Shown here piece by piece: positions 23,801 through 35,616 of a stretch of DNA of 64,000 bases (within the stretch, counting starts at the first letter, position 1; every line of letters starts with the position of its first letter). The notes under the pieces are model-generated. The model was not told where the DNA came from. It made no database searches and saw only the letters and a list, made by a program, of their open reading frames with translations. The translations under genes were made by a program, and so were the position numbers. Origin of the DNA: Isoetes taiwanensis (lineage: Eukaryota > Streptophyta > Lycopodiopsida > Isoetales > Isoetaceae); contig JAJEKV010000035.1 in assembly GCA_021234155.1 (NCBI GenBank), positions 5,905,999-5,969,998 of the forward strand, written 5' to 3'.

Positions 23801-26800
23801 CCGGCAATAAGCCCCCGGGCTGCACGCTAATGACCACCCTCCCGAGCCCTGTTCCCTATCCCACCGCTGGATCCTCCGCTCAGGGCCCCTCTTCGAAGGT
23901 CCAAAAGATTCCAGATCGGGTCCGGGAGAACTTGTCAAACCGCGGGGCGTCCTGATGTCGGCCTTGTAGAAACCGCACTGTTTTGTCGTTCGGGCACCGG
24001 GGATGCTCCGGAATGGCAAATAGACCCTGCCAAATCGTCCGGAATGGCGAAATTACCCTAGGGAGCAAGTTACACCTGGCCGGTTTTGGCGAAAAGAAGG
24101 AAACACTCACGCCCCCACGACAAGAGATCCCCGCATGCACATCCTAGGCCACCGACTACGAGTGTGATGGAAGTGAGCTACTTTGGCGCTTCTTGAGTTC
24201 GGGTGGTCTTCTCGCCACTTTAACTTGGTCCCTGTGGCAATGTCGACGTTCGAGTCCATTGGCAGAGTCAGATCACGATTCCTGAGAGGGGAGGTCGCCT
24301 CGGGCCCGGCCCCCGTGGCCTTGGGGAGAGGAAATTTGGGGCAAAGCCTCCGGAGGGATTTTAGGGGTCAAGGCTCAAGGCCAACACCCCAACTCCACTT
24401 CAAGATACGGGGCGCAAGGTCCCTACCGACCGACAAGGAGAGGGCCTCCTCAAACGTAAAACCCCGTGGGCTGCTGTGCTCTAGAAGGGTTTACGCTTTG
24501 GGGCCGCAGTCCCGGGTCCGCTGCACTTGGGACCGGGCCGGAAGCAGCAAATGGAGAATATGGAGCAAGGGGAACCGACGGAGCGGAGTTTGGGCCTTTC
24601 CTCCTCCCGATGTGGCAAGTAGAAGTCTGGGGGCTTTTGCAAATGGCAAGACATTCGTAAATTCGCAATTAATGCATTGCACGAAAAATAATTTCCGCTT
24701 TTGCCAGTGGATCCCTAATTCATCTCCAGCACACGGCCCAATTTTCGAATTTTCTGAGAAGGTCTAGGTCAAAGGGTTAGCATTAGAACGGTCGGGCAGC
24801 CCGCTGTCAAGAAAGGGTGGCAACCGAAGCTGGCACCCTTCCCCAAGTCAAACGAGGCCAAGACCTTGCGAGTGGATCCCTCACAAGAGGGGAGAGTCCG
24901 GACCCAAGGAGGCGGGATCAAAAAGTTCCCGGAGGCAGCCCTTCCCCGGCGCCTCCCGGTCGCGACGCTTAATGACCACCCTCCTCCCGAGCCCGGCCCC
25001 TATCCCAATCGCTGGATCCTCCGCTCAGGGCCCCTTCGAAGGTCCAAAAGATTCCAGATCGGGTCCCCGAGAACTTGTCAAACCGCTGGCGCCCCGGATG
25101 TCTACTTTGTAGAAACCGTGACTGCTTTGTCGCTCGCACCGGGATGCTCCGAATGGCAAATAGACCCCGCCAAATCGTCCGGAATGGCTTAAATTACCCT
25201 AGGGAGCAAGTTACACGGCCGGTTTTGCGGTAAAGAAGGAAACACTCACGCCTCCACGACAAGATCCCGCATGCACATCCTAGGCCAATTGACTACGAAA
25301 GTGTGATGGAAGTGAGCTACTTTGGCTTCTTGGAGTTCGGGTGGTCTTTGGCCACGGAACTTGGTCCCTGTGGCAATGTCGACGCTTCGAGTCCATTGGC
25401 GAGTCGATCGCGATTCGAGAGGGGAGGTCGCCCGTCCGTCCCCGTGGCCTTGGGGAGAGGAAATTTGGGGCAAGCAGCCCCGGAGGGATTTTAGGGTCAA
25501 GGCTCAAGGCCAACACCCCAACTCCACTTCAAGATACGGCGCAAGGTCCCGCCGACCGACAAGGAGAGGGCCTCTCAAACGTAAACCCCCGTGGGTTGCT
25601 GTGCTCTAGAAGGGTTTACGTTTTGGGGGCCGAGTCCCGGTTCACATTGCACTTGGGACCGGCCGTAGAAGCCAGTGAAGAATACGGAGCAAGGGAACCG
25701 ACGGAGCGGAGTTTGGGCCTTTCCTCCTCCCCGATGTGGCAAGTAGAAGTCGGGGGCTTTTGCTGGCAAGACATTCGTGAAATTCGCAATTAATGCATTG
25801 CACGAAAATAATTTCCGGCTTTTTGCCACCGGATCCCTAATTCATCTCCAAAGACACGCCCAATTTCGGAATTTTCTGAGAAGGTCTAGGTCAAAGGGTT
25901 AGTGATAGAACGGCGGGCAGCCCAAGGTGGCAACCGAAGCCGCACCCTTCCCCAAGTCAAACGAGGCCAAGACCTTGCGGTGGATCCTCACAAGAGGGGA
26001 GAGTCCGACCCAAGGAGGCGGGATCCAAAAAGTTCCCGAGGCAGCCCTTCCGGCGGCAGCCCCCGGGGCTGCGACGCTTAATGACCACCTCCCGGAGCCG
26101 GTTCCCCTATCCGACCGCTGGATCCTCCGTCAGGCCCTCTTCGAAGGTCCAAAAGATTCCGTGATCGGTCCGGGAGAACTTGTCAAACCGCTGGGCGCCC
26201 CGGGATGTCGGGCTTTGTAGAAACCAAGACCGCTTTTGTCGTCGGGCACCGGGATGTCCGAATGGCAAATAGACCCCGCCAAATCGTCCGAATGGCTTAA
26301 ATTACCCTAGGGAGCAAGTTACACCGGCCGGTTTTGGCGTAAAGAAGGAAACACTCACGCCCTCCACGACAAGATCCCGCATGCACATCCTAGGCCAATT
26401 GACTACACGGTGTGATGGAAGTGAGCTACTTTGGCGCTTCTTGGAGTTCGGGTGGTCTTCTGGCCACGGAACTTGGTCCCCAGGGCAATGTCGACGTTCT
26501 GAGTCCATTGGCAGAGTCAGATCGCGATTCCGGAGAGGGGAGGTCGCCCGGCCCGTCCCCAGGGCCTTGGGGAGAGGAAATTTGGGGCAAGCAGCCTCCG
26601 GAGGGATTTTAGGGTCCGCTCGGCGCCAACACCCCAACTCCATCTTCAAGATACCAAGGCAAGGTCCCGCCGACCGACAAGGAGAGGGTTTCCTCAAACG
26701 TGAAACCCCGTGGGCTGCCGTGCTCTAGAAGGGTTTACGTTTTGGGGCCGAAGTCCCGGGTCCGCTGCACTTGGGACCCGGCCCGAAGCAAAGAGCCGAG

Positions 26801-28775
26801 AATACGGGAGCAAGGGGAACTGACCGGGAGCGAGTTTGGGCCTTTCCTCCTCCGATGTGGCAAGTAGAAGTCGGGGCTTTTGGTGGGCAAGACATTCAGA
26901 ATTCGTAATTAATGCATTGCACTAAAATAAATTCCGCTTTTTGCCACTGGATGCCTAATTCATCTCCAAGACACGCCCAATTTTCGAATTTTCGGAGAAG
27001 GTCTAGGTCAAAGGGTTAGATTAGAACGGCCGGGCAGCCCGCTGTGGCAACCGAGCTGGCACCCTTCCCCAAGTCAAACGAGGCCAGACCTTGCGGTGGA
27101 TCCTCACAAGAGGGGGAGAGTCCGGACCCCGTGAGGCGGGATCCAAAAAGTTCCCGAGGCAGCCCTTCCCGGCGCCCCCTGGTCTGCGACGCTTAATGAC
27201 CACCCTCCCGGAGCCCCGCTCCCCTATCCGACCGTTGATCCTCCGCTCAGGCCCTCTTCTGAAGGTCCAAAAGATTCCAGATCGGGTCCGGGAGAACTTG
27301 TCAAACCGCTGGGCCCCCGATGTCGGGCCTTTGTAGAAACCGCGATCGCTTTTGTCGTCGGGCACCGGGATGCTCCGAATGGCAAATAGACCCCGCCAAA
27401 TCGTCCGAATGGCGAAATTACCCTAGGGAGCAAGTTACACTTTGGCCGGTTTTATTAAAGAAGGAAACACTCACGCCTCCACGACAAGAAGATCCCGCAT
27501 GCACATCCTAGGCCAATTGACTACGAAAGTGTGATGGAAGTGAGCTACTTTGGCGCTTCTTGAGTTCGGTGGTCTTCCTCGCCACTTAACATGGTCCCTG
27601 TGGCAATGTCGACGCTCTGAGTCCATTGGCAGAGTCGATCGCGATTCCCGAGAGGGGAGGTCGCCTCGTCCGTCCCGTGGCCTTGGGGGAGAGGAAATTT
27701 GGGGCAAGAGCCTCCCGGAGGGATTTTAGGGTCCAAGGCCCGGGCCAACACCCCAACTCCACTTCAAGACACGGGCGCAAGGTCCCGCCGACCGACAAGG
27801 AGAGGGCCTCCTCAAACGTAAACCCCGTGGGTTGCCGTGCTCTAGAAGGGTTTACGTTTTGGGGCCGAAGTCCTCGGTCACCGCCACGGGAACTTGATCC
27901 CCAAGGCAATGTCGGCATTCTCGAGTCCATTGGCAGAGCCAAATCGCGGTTCCAGTTGAGGGAGGTTGCCCGCCCTTCCCCGTGGCCTTGGGGAGAGGAA
28001 ATTCGGGGCAAGCAGCTTCGGAGGGATTTTAGTGTCCGCTGCCCCGTGTCAACACCCCAACTCCACTTCAAGACATGGCGAAAAGTCCCTACCGACCGGG
28101 ACAAGGAGAGGGCCTCCAAACGTAAACCCCGCGGGCTGCCGTGCTCTAGAAGGGTTTACGCTTTGGGGCCGAAGTCCCGGTCCGCCACGGAACTTGGTTT
28201 CCGTGAGCAATGTCAACGCTTGAGTCTATTGGCAGAGCCAAATCGCGGGTTCCGGAGAGGGAGGTTGCCCGTTTCTTCCCGTGGCCTTAGGGAGAGGAAA
28301 TTTGGGAAAGCCTCCGAGGGATTTTAGGGTCCAGCTACCGGGCCAACACCCCAACTCCACTTCAACACACGCCGCTAGGTCCCGGCCGAATCGACAAGGA
28401 GAGGGCCTCCAAACGAAAACCCCGCGGAATTGCCGTGCTCTAGAAGGGTTTACGCTTTGGGGCCGAAGTCCGGTTCAAGGTGTTGGAACGTGGCCGAAGA
28501 AGCCGCGCCGAACGCATAGCAAGGGGAACTGGACGGAACGGAGTTTGACCCGTCCTCCTCCGATGTGGCAATTAGAAGTCGGGGCGCTTTTTGCTGGCAA
28601 CACACGATTAAATTCGTAATTAATGCATTGCACTAAAATAAATTCTGATTTTTGCTAGCTGGATCCCTAATTCATCTCCAAAGACACCACCCAATTTCGG
28701 AATTTTTGGAGAAGGTCTAGGTCAAAGGGTTAGCATTAGAACCGTCCGGGCAGCCTGCTATGAGGCAACCGAAGC
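20866..28775 (+). repeat. Tandem array of about seven 1.12-kb units inside CACTA
   Basis: The landmark GAGTCCATTGGC recurs at about 20,875, 22,017, 23,136, 24,252, 25,389, 26,501 and 27,619, i.e. every 1.11-1.14 kb, then at about 27,923 and 28,222 (spacing about 300 bp). Each unit contains GAGGAAATTTGGGGC, ACACCCCAACTCCACTTC, an inverted repeat AAACGTAAACCC/GGGTTTACGTTT around CTCTAGA, CAATTAATGCATTGCAC and AAGGTCTAGGTCAAAGGGTT. No frame stays open through successive units, so I take it as a non-coding GC-rich satellite-like array. Copy differences are clustered short indels at CG-containing spots. Confidence 0.9.
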
Positions 28776-29133
28776 TGATTTGGAAGATTTGGAAGATGCA
28801 GTTGACTTCAAGCCACAAAGAAACATAAATTTAGTGGCTGCTTCTATCAGTCAGGTTGGAGAAAAAATCCAAGCTGACTGTCCATCACAAACTTCTAAGA
28901 ATGTGCATTTGAAAGATTTAGAACATGGAAGTGTCCCATTTGTAAGAGCTACAGGAGAGTCCAAACCACAAATAATCTCCTTGTTTGGTTCTACCAAATC
29001 AAGTCGAAATGTCGCAGAAACCTCGCCAGTTCGAAAATGGCAAATCGAATCAAGAAGGCGATATCCAACAGAAGAATGCAAAATATCTTCAAGAATCCTT
29101 CAGATCATGTTCATGCATATGTATCAATGCTAG
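28776..29133 (+). CDS. Unrecognised open frame next to the array
   Basis: From the end of the array an open frame reads DLEDLEDAVDFKPQRNIN, then LKDLEHGSVPFVRATGES, then ISLFGSTKSSRNVAETSP, ending at 29,133. The composition is protein-like (acidic then Ser/Lys-rich), unlike the repeats beside it. It may be a captured gene fragment or an exon of a CACTA gene. I recognise no domain and see no start or splice site that settles its limits. Confidence 0.3.
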
Positions 29134-29184
29134 ATTGTACCCAAGAGAAAATATAACAATGTACAAAACATAGGTTTATTGAAC

Positions 29185-29580
29185 AAAAGATCACTTGAAC
29201 AATTCAGCATACTCCTCCTGAGCTTGGCTTATGGTTTCTATCGTGAAGTCCTCCACTTGTCCATCCCCTTTGAACCATAGCTCCATGTCAAGTATGTCTG
29301 GCGTCAGCCATGCATATGTCGACGCTAGTATCATGTTAATGCTGTTTTTCCTGTGGTGCTTCCAAACCCTGACCATCTTTTCAAGAAGCACCCTCATCAT
29401 GCTAGGCACTCACCGGGTTCCTAGCAATTTGGTCGATGCCTTCTCACCAATCACATACTTCTTTAACACTTTCATCCGATGGATCGTTGTTTCATAGTCC
29501 TCATCTTCGAGTGGAGGAGGGGGTTCACGGAGGATTCCCTTCCTTCTCATGCCCTCGACGGCTCCTACACCAAGCTATAG
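29185..29580 (-). pseudogene. Unrecognised minus-strand gene fragment split by the fold-back element
   Basis: Minus-strand reading from about 29,560 gives RRKGILREPPPPLEDEDYE, then HRMKVLKKYVIGEKAST, and after a stop RVLLEKMVRVWKHHRK and SQAQEEYAELFK. Across the fold-back element (30,188-30,275, minus strand) a frame begins MEGMLRRLNQIQEEMRIQEQ, also helical and charged. Together they look like a coiled-coil-rich CACTA-internal protein, but no family is recognised. Confidence 0.35.
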
Positions 29581-29634
29581 ATTAGAAAATAGATAAAATA
29601 CAATAAAGTGTATAAACTACAGAGTGTAGCCTTA

Positions 29635-30187
29635 CATTAGAGGTAATTTGAGATCTCCTTTTGTCCCCATAAGAATCCTCCAATAGAATGAGTACTCTAC
29701 ATCAAACTGCAATTAATGCAGCATTAACAACTTCATTCTTTATCGTTTTTCCTATAACTTTTGATCTACTCATGAAAATGCATCGGCGTTTGTTGCATTA
29801 GATGCAGAATGAAAAGATCTTTCAAGTGATATATGGTTATGATGTATTTCAATACAAGCCATATGTGTTAACCTTAAAAAATATGGTTTTTTGCTTTTTT
29901 CTTATATATTTACATCCCAAAACATATAACAATGGGTTGTCATTAGAAAGATCTTGAGGAGACGAATCCATTGCCACAAATAGTGTTCGAATCGGAGTTT
30001 TTGATCAAAAGTTATAGTAGAAAAATGACACTGCAAAAGTTAGTTAGAACTGCATTAATTTCGGCCGCCATAATACCTGGAATAAAATACACTGGAGCTC
30101 TTCTCTTATTGGACAGTTTAAAAAGCTGATGTGGCTTTTTAAGCATCCCTTAATGGGACAAAATGAGATCTCAAATTACCTCTAATG
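29635..30187. mobile_element. Fold-back/MITE element, 553 bp
   Basis: The left end CATTAGAGGTAATTTGAGAT, continuing CTCCTTTTGTCCC, is the inverted complement of the right end GGGACAAAATGAG, continuing ATCTCAAATTACCTCTAATG, with one mismatch in about 33 bp. No coding region is present. I could not identify a convincing target-site duplication, so the superfamily is open. It lies in the middle of a minus-strand gene fragment. Confidence 0.8.
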
Positions 30188-30394
30188 CTTGTGAAGACAG
30201 GTTCCATATCTCTCTGCTCTTGAATCCTCATCTCCTCCTGAATCTGGTTCAAGCGTCGAAGCATACCTTCCATGGCCATGTATCCCAAAAGCAATAAAGA
30301 AAAAACTCTCACAATAACTGCAATGAAAAACTAGGATCCGAGGATCGTTCGCAATACTCAAATCATAAAAGAAATGGGAAAAATGAAAGCCGGC

Positions 30395-30515
30395 CGATGA
30401 CTTTTTAAAGAACGTAGACGCTGCTTTAAGACGTATAGACGTCGTTTAACGACGTTTAAAGGTCGTTTAACGACGCCTATAACGACGTTCTCGGCTATAA
30501 CGACGCCGCATTTAA
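30395..30515. repeat. Internal CGTTTAACGACG motif cluster
   Basis: CGTTTAACGACG occurs at 30,443-30,454 and 30,464-30,475, with ACGACGTTC/CGACGCC words around it. This is the same motif as the CACTA subterminal repeats, far inside the element. Confidence 0.6.
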
Positions 30516-30519
30516 ATTT

Positions 30520-31160
30520 GTTTTGTTTTCGTATGCTGAGATGCCATATATATTGCCCTATTAGTCCTCCGCTTCTCCGGGCCCCGGCCCTTCCCCGCCT
30601 CAAGGCCTCCAGCTTCCCTCCTCCTCCCCTTCGCTTCTGAGTTCCTCACCTACATCCGCCATGGCCGCTTCTCCCCGATGCATGCCCGCTTTGATGCCGC
30701 ACTAGAGGCCGCGCAGGCGCTGCCGCCTCCGGGCCCGAAAGTGGCTAGAGACCTAACCTAACCCAAGAAAGGCCGGAGTTCAAGCAAGCCATGACAAAGG
30801 CGCGGATAGGGGGCAAGAAAGACCTACAGACATCGGGAGGCCGGAACTTTCCTCAATACGTGCTCGAAAAGCCTGAAGAAATGCATGGTGAGCTCATGCA
30901 GCTTGGCCCGGGTGATGCTAGAGGATAGGGCCTTTGGGAAGGGAAACATTTGGTCGGCCCTACTTTCAAAAGTTGCACCAGACCAACTAGGCATGGAAGT
31001 GCTCGCATACGAATTCCTTTGGGGAAAAAGACACCACGGGAGGGCTTGGATTCCATGCTTCCGAGGCTTGTTCCGACGGGTGGAGGAAATCACCGCCGAA
31101 AGCACCTTTCGAAGCCCGCGAAAGTGGATCACATCGATGCTGATATATACCGCTAGATGT
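30520..31160. other. GC-rich, gene-like segment, unassigned
   Basis: From about 30,545 the base composition changes to GC-rich. A plus-strand frame reads SEFLTYIRHGRFSPMHARFD, then AALEAAQALPPPGPKVARDL, to a stop near 30,761. The following part to 31,160 has open frames on both strands without a recognised motif. The contrast with AT-rich surroundings suggests a captured host gene fragment, but this is inference. Confidence 0.3.
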
Positions 31161-31599
31161 GCAATGGCATCCACTTTGTTTTGTGTATTTGAATTGTGTA
31201 TGGGTTTTATATGAATTTTGTATTTTGAAGGGAATACATATATGATTTTTGTATATGAATCTTGCATTTTGAAGGAATCTTCACATTTTATGATTAATTA
31301 AACATAAAGCGTGTACTCAATCTGTATGTAGAACTGCCCGACGGGCTTTTTCAAGCCATAGGTCTATACTAGGATGCCAATTAACTTGGCATAAATGTCT
31401 ATGATAACTTGAAGTTGCAATACTAATGTTGCCTAATATAGTTTGTAGTATACACAAATTCGCATGCCAAAGTATTTTCTTATTCATATGTGGGAAGAAA
31501 ATATAATCATAATAAAGTAATGAAGGTTCAATCGATGGTAGTCTTCTATCATGACAATAGTCTCCCCAACCTCCCTATTCGACCGCCATCTCTTCTTCA

Positions 31600-32100
31600 C
31601 CTTCAAATATGAGCGGGGTGAGCCTTACATGGAACTACGAACCACCATCGATCTTGCAAAGGATCCGGAACGAAGGTGACCTACAAAACCTCTATTACAT
31701 TAGTTCCTTTGTTAATGACATATATAAATTTTATTGCATCCAAGTAAACATACTTGTTCACATTGCTCAACCCTCACGAAAGTGTGTCTTGACCCACGAT
31801 ACCGACGAAGTTGAATCTAGTGAATACAGCCACTCGGATCTTTGCGTATCGTGGCATGAGCACCCGATTACACACAAGATCAAACCATTCGGCATCAAAC
31901 AACATTGTTTTGAATGCACTACCGACATCAACCTCCATGATAGTCTTTATAGTACCAATCCATTCCAACATTGCCTCGATTGGGTTTGGGTCTGCACTAC
32001 CACTACCAAAAAACGCACTAAACTTTGCTGATATACCACAATCATAAGTCGTTTGCCATGATCCACACTTTGTCGCCGAAAGTGAGCACCAGAAGACCAT
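31600..32100 (-). pseudogene. CACTA TNP2 transposase, DUF4216-like C-terminal part
   Basis: On the minus strand the frame contains MLFDAEWFDLV, then FTRFNFVGIVGQDTLS, which fits the FKCDWFD and GFTSVNF pattern of the DUF4216 domain that follows the catalytic region in plant TNP2 proteins. It lies downstream of the transposase core in the expected order. The signal is weak and frameshifted. Confidence 0.45.
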
Positions 32101-32908
32101 ATTGATGCATATGAATTATACTACAAAGTAAAGGAACAAATGTTCAAAATAACGAAGGCTAAACTCGTGAATTATATGCTATTAAGTTGCACTTACAAAT
32201 AGTGACACGCCTTTAGCATATGCAAATTCTTCGCTAGAAACATGTTCGCCACGTTGCCCTTGCCATCTCTAGTTGTTCGAGCAGCCATTTATTGTTTATC
32301 TCACTTGGCGGGACCCCTAGATGATCCGGAAGTGGTTGTTTGCGATTCTTTTTGTCGATAGCGTCTTCTCTCCTCATCTCTCTTTATTTTTTTTTCCTCG
32401 TATTTTTTATCCATTTCTCCATGGGAGTGGAGTTGTAGATGAGAAACTTATTGACTTTTGCCTGTTCTTCTAGTGTGAACAATTTCTTCGTGGTCTTCCT
32501 TGGGGAACTTCTCCAATTATAGTTGGAGTGTCTTCATCGGTCCATAATCGTGGAGCATTGGGGTGTAGATCGGCCAAGAACTTCGGTGACATAGAATAAT
32601 GACTCTCGTGCTAACCAACCCTCGGCCATGCAACCCTCGGCCTTGCCGACGACGTCTAAGTCCTTGAGGACCTTCGAAGCGTTCTAAAAAACATCCATCT
32701 AGGATTTGTTGTGCCCGTAAGCTCTACGCCGTCCACTAAATGCACTAGTAAGTGAGTTTGTATGTCCGAAAACTTGTTGGGAATTCTTTCTCTAGCATAC
32801 AACATGCCTCAACGACCTTAGTTCGCATGTCCAATTTCATTTTGTCGGTATCTCCTTCCTTGTAATCCATCTAAATATCATTTAAGAAAGAAAAAGTTAA
32901 GTGAGAGT

Positions 32909-33292
32909 TCAGCATCGAAAGTGTTTTCTAAATCCGCATCTACGAACCTGGAAAACTCGATGGGGAGACATATTGCACGTGAGTGGACCGTCGGCGAGGC
33001 GACCCTCGAGAACAATAGGCATAACAAAGCGCAACATCTTATGCCAATCATGAGATTTCAACCCGATTAACTCCCCTTCGTTAGAGAAACAATTACGCAA
33101 GCGAATGCATATATCTGTCGGAGTCTTTATTGCCTTGATCGCTTCTTGAACGGGTTTCATACATTTTCTAGGCACGATCCAATCCACTTGTGGCCTTATT
33201 CCTTCTTCGACATTTAACCATGCTTTAGATTTTGATCCAACTTCTTGTAGATCTTCTCGTCTTTGCATCGGTGTCCTTACGTCCGGTGACAT
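32909..33292 (-). pseudogene. CACTA TNP2 transposase, DUF4218-like part
   Basis: The minus-strand frame carries GLKSHDWHKMLRFVMPI, the hallmark of DUF4218 (GLKSHDCHxLLQxLLPI in typical plant CACTA transposases), preceded by CIRLRNCFSNEGELI. It follows the Transposase_21 core at 33.5-34.3 kb. Between them (33,293-33,509) the frame is broken. Confidence 0.75.
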
Positions 33293-33509
33293 GCTTCCAA
33301 ATAGACTTAAACGTTTTTAAAGATGTGCATGGGATCAAGAAGATGATGGATCTTCAATTTCATCCAATAGGGTAGAAGGAAGAAGGATGCTTTCCACTTC
33401 ATTCCTTAACCTTATTTCCTTCAACGGCATCCCACATGTTACCCCAATCTCTCATTGTCAACCTTTTGGGAGGCTCTTGATTGCAATGTTTTTCTCTTGG
33501 ACCTCACGA

Positions 33510-34311
33510 TCAAGTCGATTTTCCATTGGCGATATCTCTTGAAGTTTGCATAGACATTTTGTGCAATGCCGCTGACCGACGCGAGTTCAACTGTTCAAAC
33601 CCACACAAGTGACATGCCGCGATATCCGCATTAATTTGGAGTCCGGAGAGTTCATACAAACCCGGGCCAATCGCCGTTGTCCACATTAAGATTGCTCTCA
33701 AGGTAAATCTTCGATTCAAAGAAAGTTCTCTTGAGACATCGTAAACTTCAATACCTTCACTCCACAATGTCAAAAGCTCATCAATAACTATTTTCAGATA
33801 TGGATCTAGACTTTCACGGCTTCTTCGTCCTCGAACTAATAGTACTACCATTAAATGGCTAGTCTTCATGAGTAACCACGGTGGTAAATTATAGTTGATC
33901 AACACTCATCGCCAAGTTGACCACGCGGCTGATTGGCGCCCATAAGGATTAACACCATCCGATTTGCCAACCCTAACTGAGATTTCGTGGCTCTCTTCCA
34001 AATTCCGGCCATGTTTCATCAATATGCTTCCATTGCTTGCAGTCACTAACCACGCGGAGTACATTGTCACTCGGCGACGCATTAGCGGCACACCAACCCA
34101 TGAGGCTAGAGATTCACATCAAAACAATAGCCTTATCGCGAGGGATCAATGGAAAGTAGCGAACCACCTTCATCGAGGCGGTCTTTCCCTTGGCATCCGC
34201 ATTGTACCTAGAGGCACCACATTTAGGGCATGTTTACGTGTTCTTGTAGATGTCATCCGGATAATATACCATGCAATCATTTGGACAAGCGTGAATCTTA
34301 TGGTAGCCTAA
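33510..34311 (-). pseudogene. CACTA TNP2 transposase, catalytic core (Transposase_21)
   Basis: Reading the minus strand from 34,300: IHACPNDCMVYYPDD, a Zn-like CPKCGASRYN, VVRYFPLIPRDKAIV, VVSDCKQWKHIDETWPEFG, then after a frameshift NYNLPPWLLMKTSHLMVVLL and LDPYLKIVIDELLTLWSEGI, EVYDVSRELSLNRRFTLRAI, LMWTTAIGPGLYELSG and CHLCGFEQLN. This is the usual order in plant TNP2 (En/Spm) proteins, which bind and cut the CACTA ends. A premature stop after YKNT (near 34,240), others near 34,120 and 33,905, and at least one frameshift disable it. Confidence 0.85.
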
Positions 34312-35616
34312 AACGATGGCGCCAATATATTTTTATTTCGGTCGCGACTTTTGGGCATAGTGTTCCCTTGTGGGAGTATTTTCTCTTGCAATAACACGTA
34401 TAAAACAGACCTTTACGTATACATTCAACTACAAATTCAATAAGTCAAGTGATTGCAATTGTACTTACTCTAACAAAGCCGTAACAACGGCATTTGCTCC
34501 ATTTGAATTTGGCTTGAAGGTTTAATATCAATAAAGATGTCGTCAATCTAGATATGCTTGCACCGGATATAATGCTTTATCGCCGCCTCCAATAAAACGT
34601 GATCTTCATGACCATCGTTAGGAGTATTTATATATCGTCATCTAGGTCGTTGTCGAAGATTGGGCCAAATGCATCTAACATGTCGGCTATGGGTTCCTCA
34701 ACTTCCATGAAGTCGCCCATAGGGGCATTGTCATCATCTTCATCATCGTATTCATGTTCATCTTCATCATTGTACTCTTCATTATCGTTGTGCCCATGTT
34801 TGTACCATACCGCTCAATGTATTCTAATTACGCTATCCATAATGACTTTTGATGTCGCCAATTCAATGACGCTTGGATGTGGTCTTATATCCACTTGCCT
34901 ACCCCGCGTCGCCGATTAAACGAAATATATCGTGATTGATACATACATTGAGAGCCCGTGTTTGTTAAATTTTAAGCATTTAATAACGAGCGAAATATAA
35001 AATTTTATGTCATAATCAAAGCATATATTGAAGATATAATACACATTTATCTTCAATATGTGCAATCTCATTCCAAGAGAAGAAGAAGAAGAATTCAAGA
35101 AGAAGAAGAAAAATGGTGCATTCGACAAAAATTATATGAGTAATTTGAGTACATCATCAAAGGACCTCCGGTATTGGTCTACCGTATTCATATTCAATGG
35201 ACAATTCATCACCAATACACAAAGTTTTTATAGCATAAACCATGATATATCTCAAGATTAATTTTACGGACTAAAAATCTTCTTGGTCTTTGTTTGCCTC
35301 GACAAATTCACAATTGGTAGCTTCAGGATTCTCGATAGAGCTATTAATAAAAGCAGCAAGGTTTCCATGCAACCGAGGGCGACCATCAATATATGTGAAG
35401 CTTGGCGTGAGTCAATCGGGCTTGGATATTGTTCGTGCATTTGAATTTAGGCCATAGATGAGCATGCGCCATCGATGCTTACTCAATTTATGCCAAGTGT
35501 CCGAAGTTATATTCGGGACCTACATATGGCATTAAAGGAACAAGTCGTACCATCTTTGACTTTCACACTAGTCATAATATATAATCCCAGGCCCAAGGGG
35601 ACCCGACTATTTTTAA
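34312..35616. other. TNP2 upstream region, no clear domain
   Basis: Minus-strand pieces are too broken to assign. A CATCTT/TCATCG-rich patch at 34,720-34,800 encodes an acidic Asp/Glu run on the minus strand, like acidic linkers in transposases. Another short AGAAGA repeat lies at 35,078-35,110. Confidence 0.35.

Noticed and set aside
21400-28330. Many overlapping open frames of 60-230 residues in the 1.12-kb array
   Set aside because: They lie in GC-rich tandem repeats where stops are rare, are not conserved between units, and no frame persists from unit to unit.
20866-28775. CRISPR-like array or rDNA spacer
   Set aside because: Period is over 1 kb with no unique spacers, and no rRNA sequence is present nearby.
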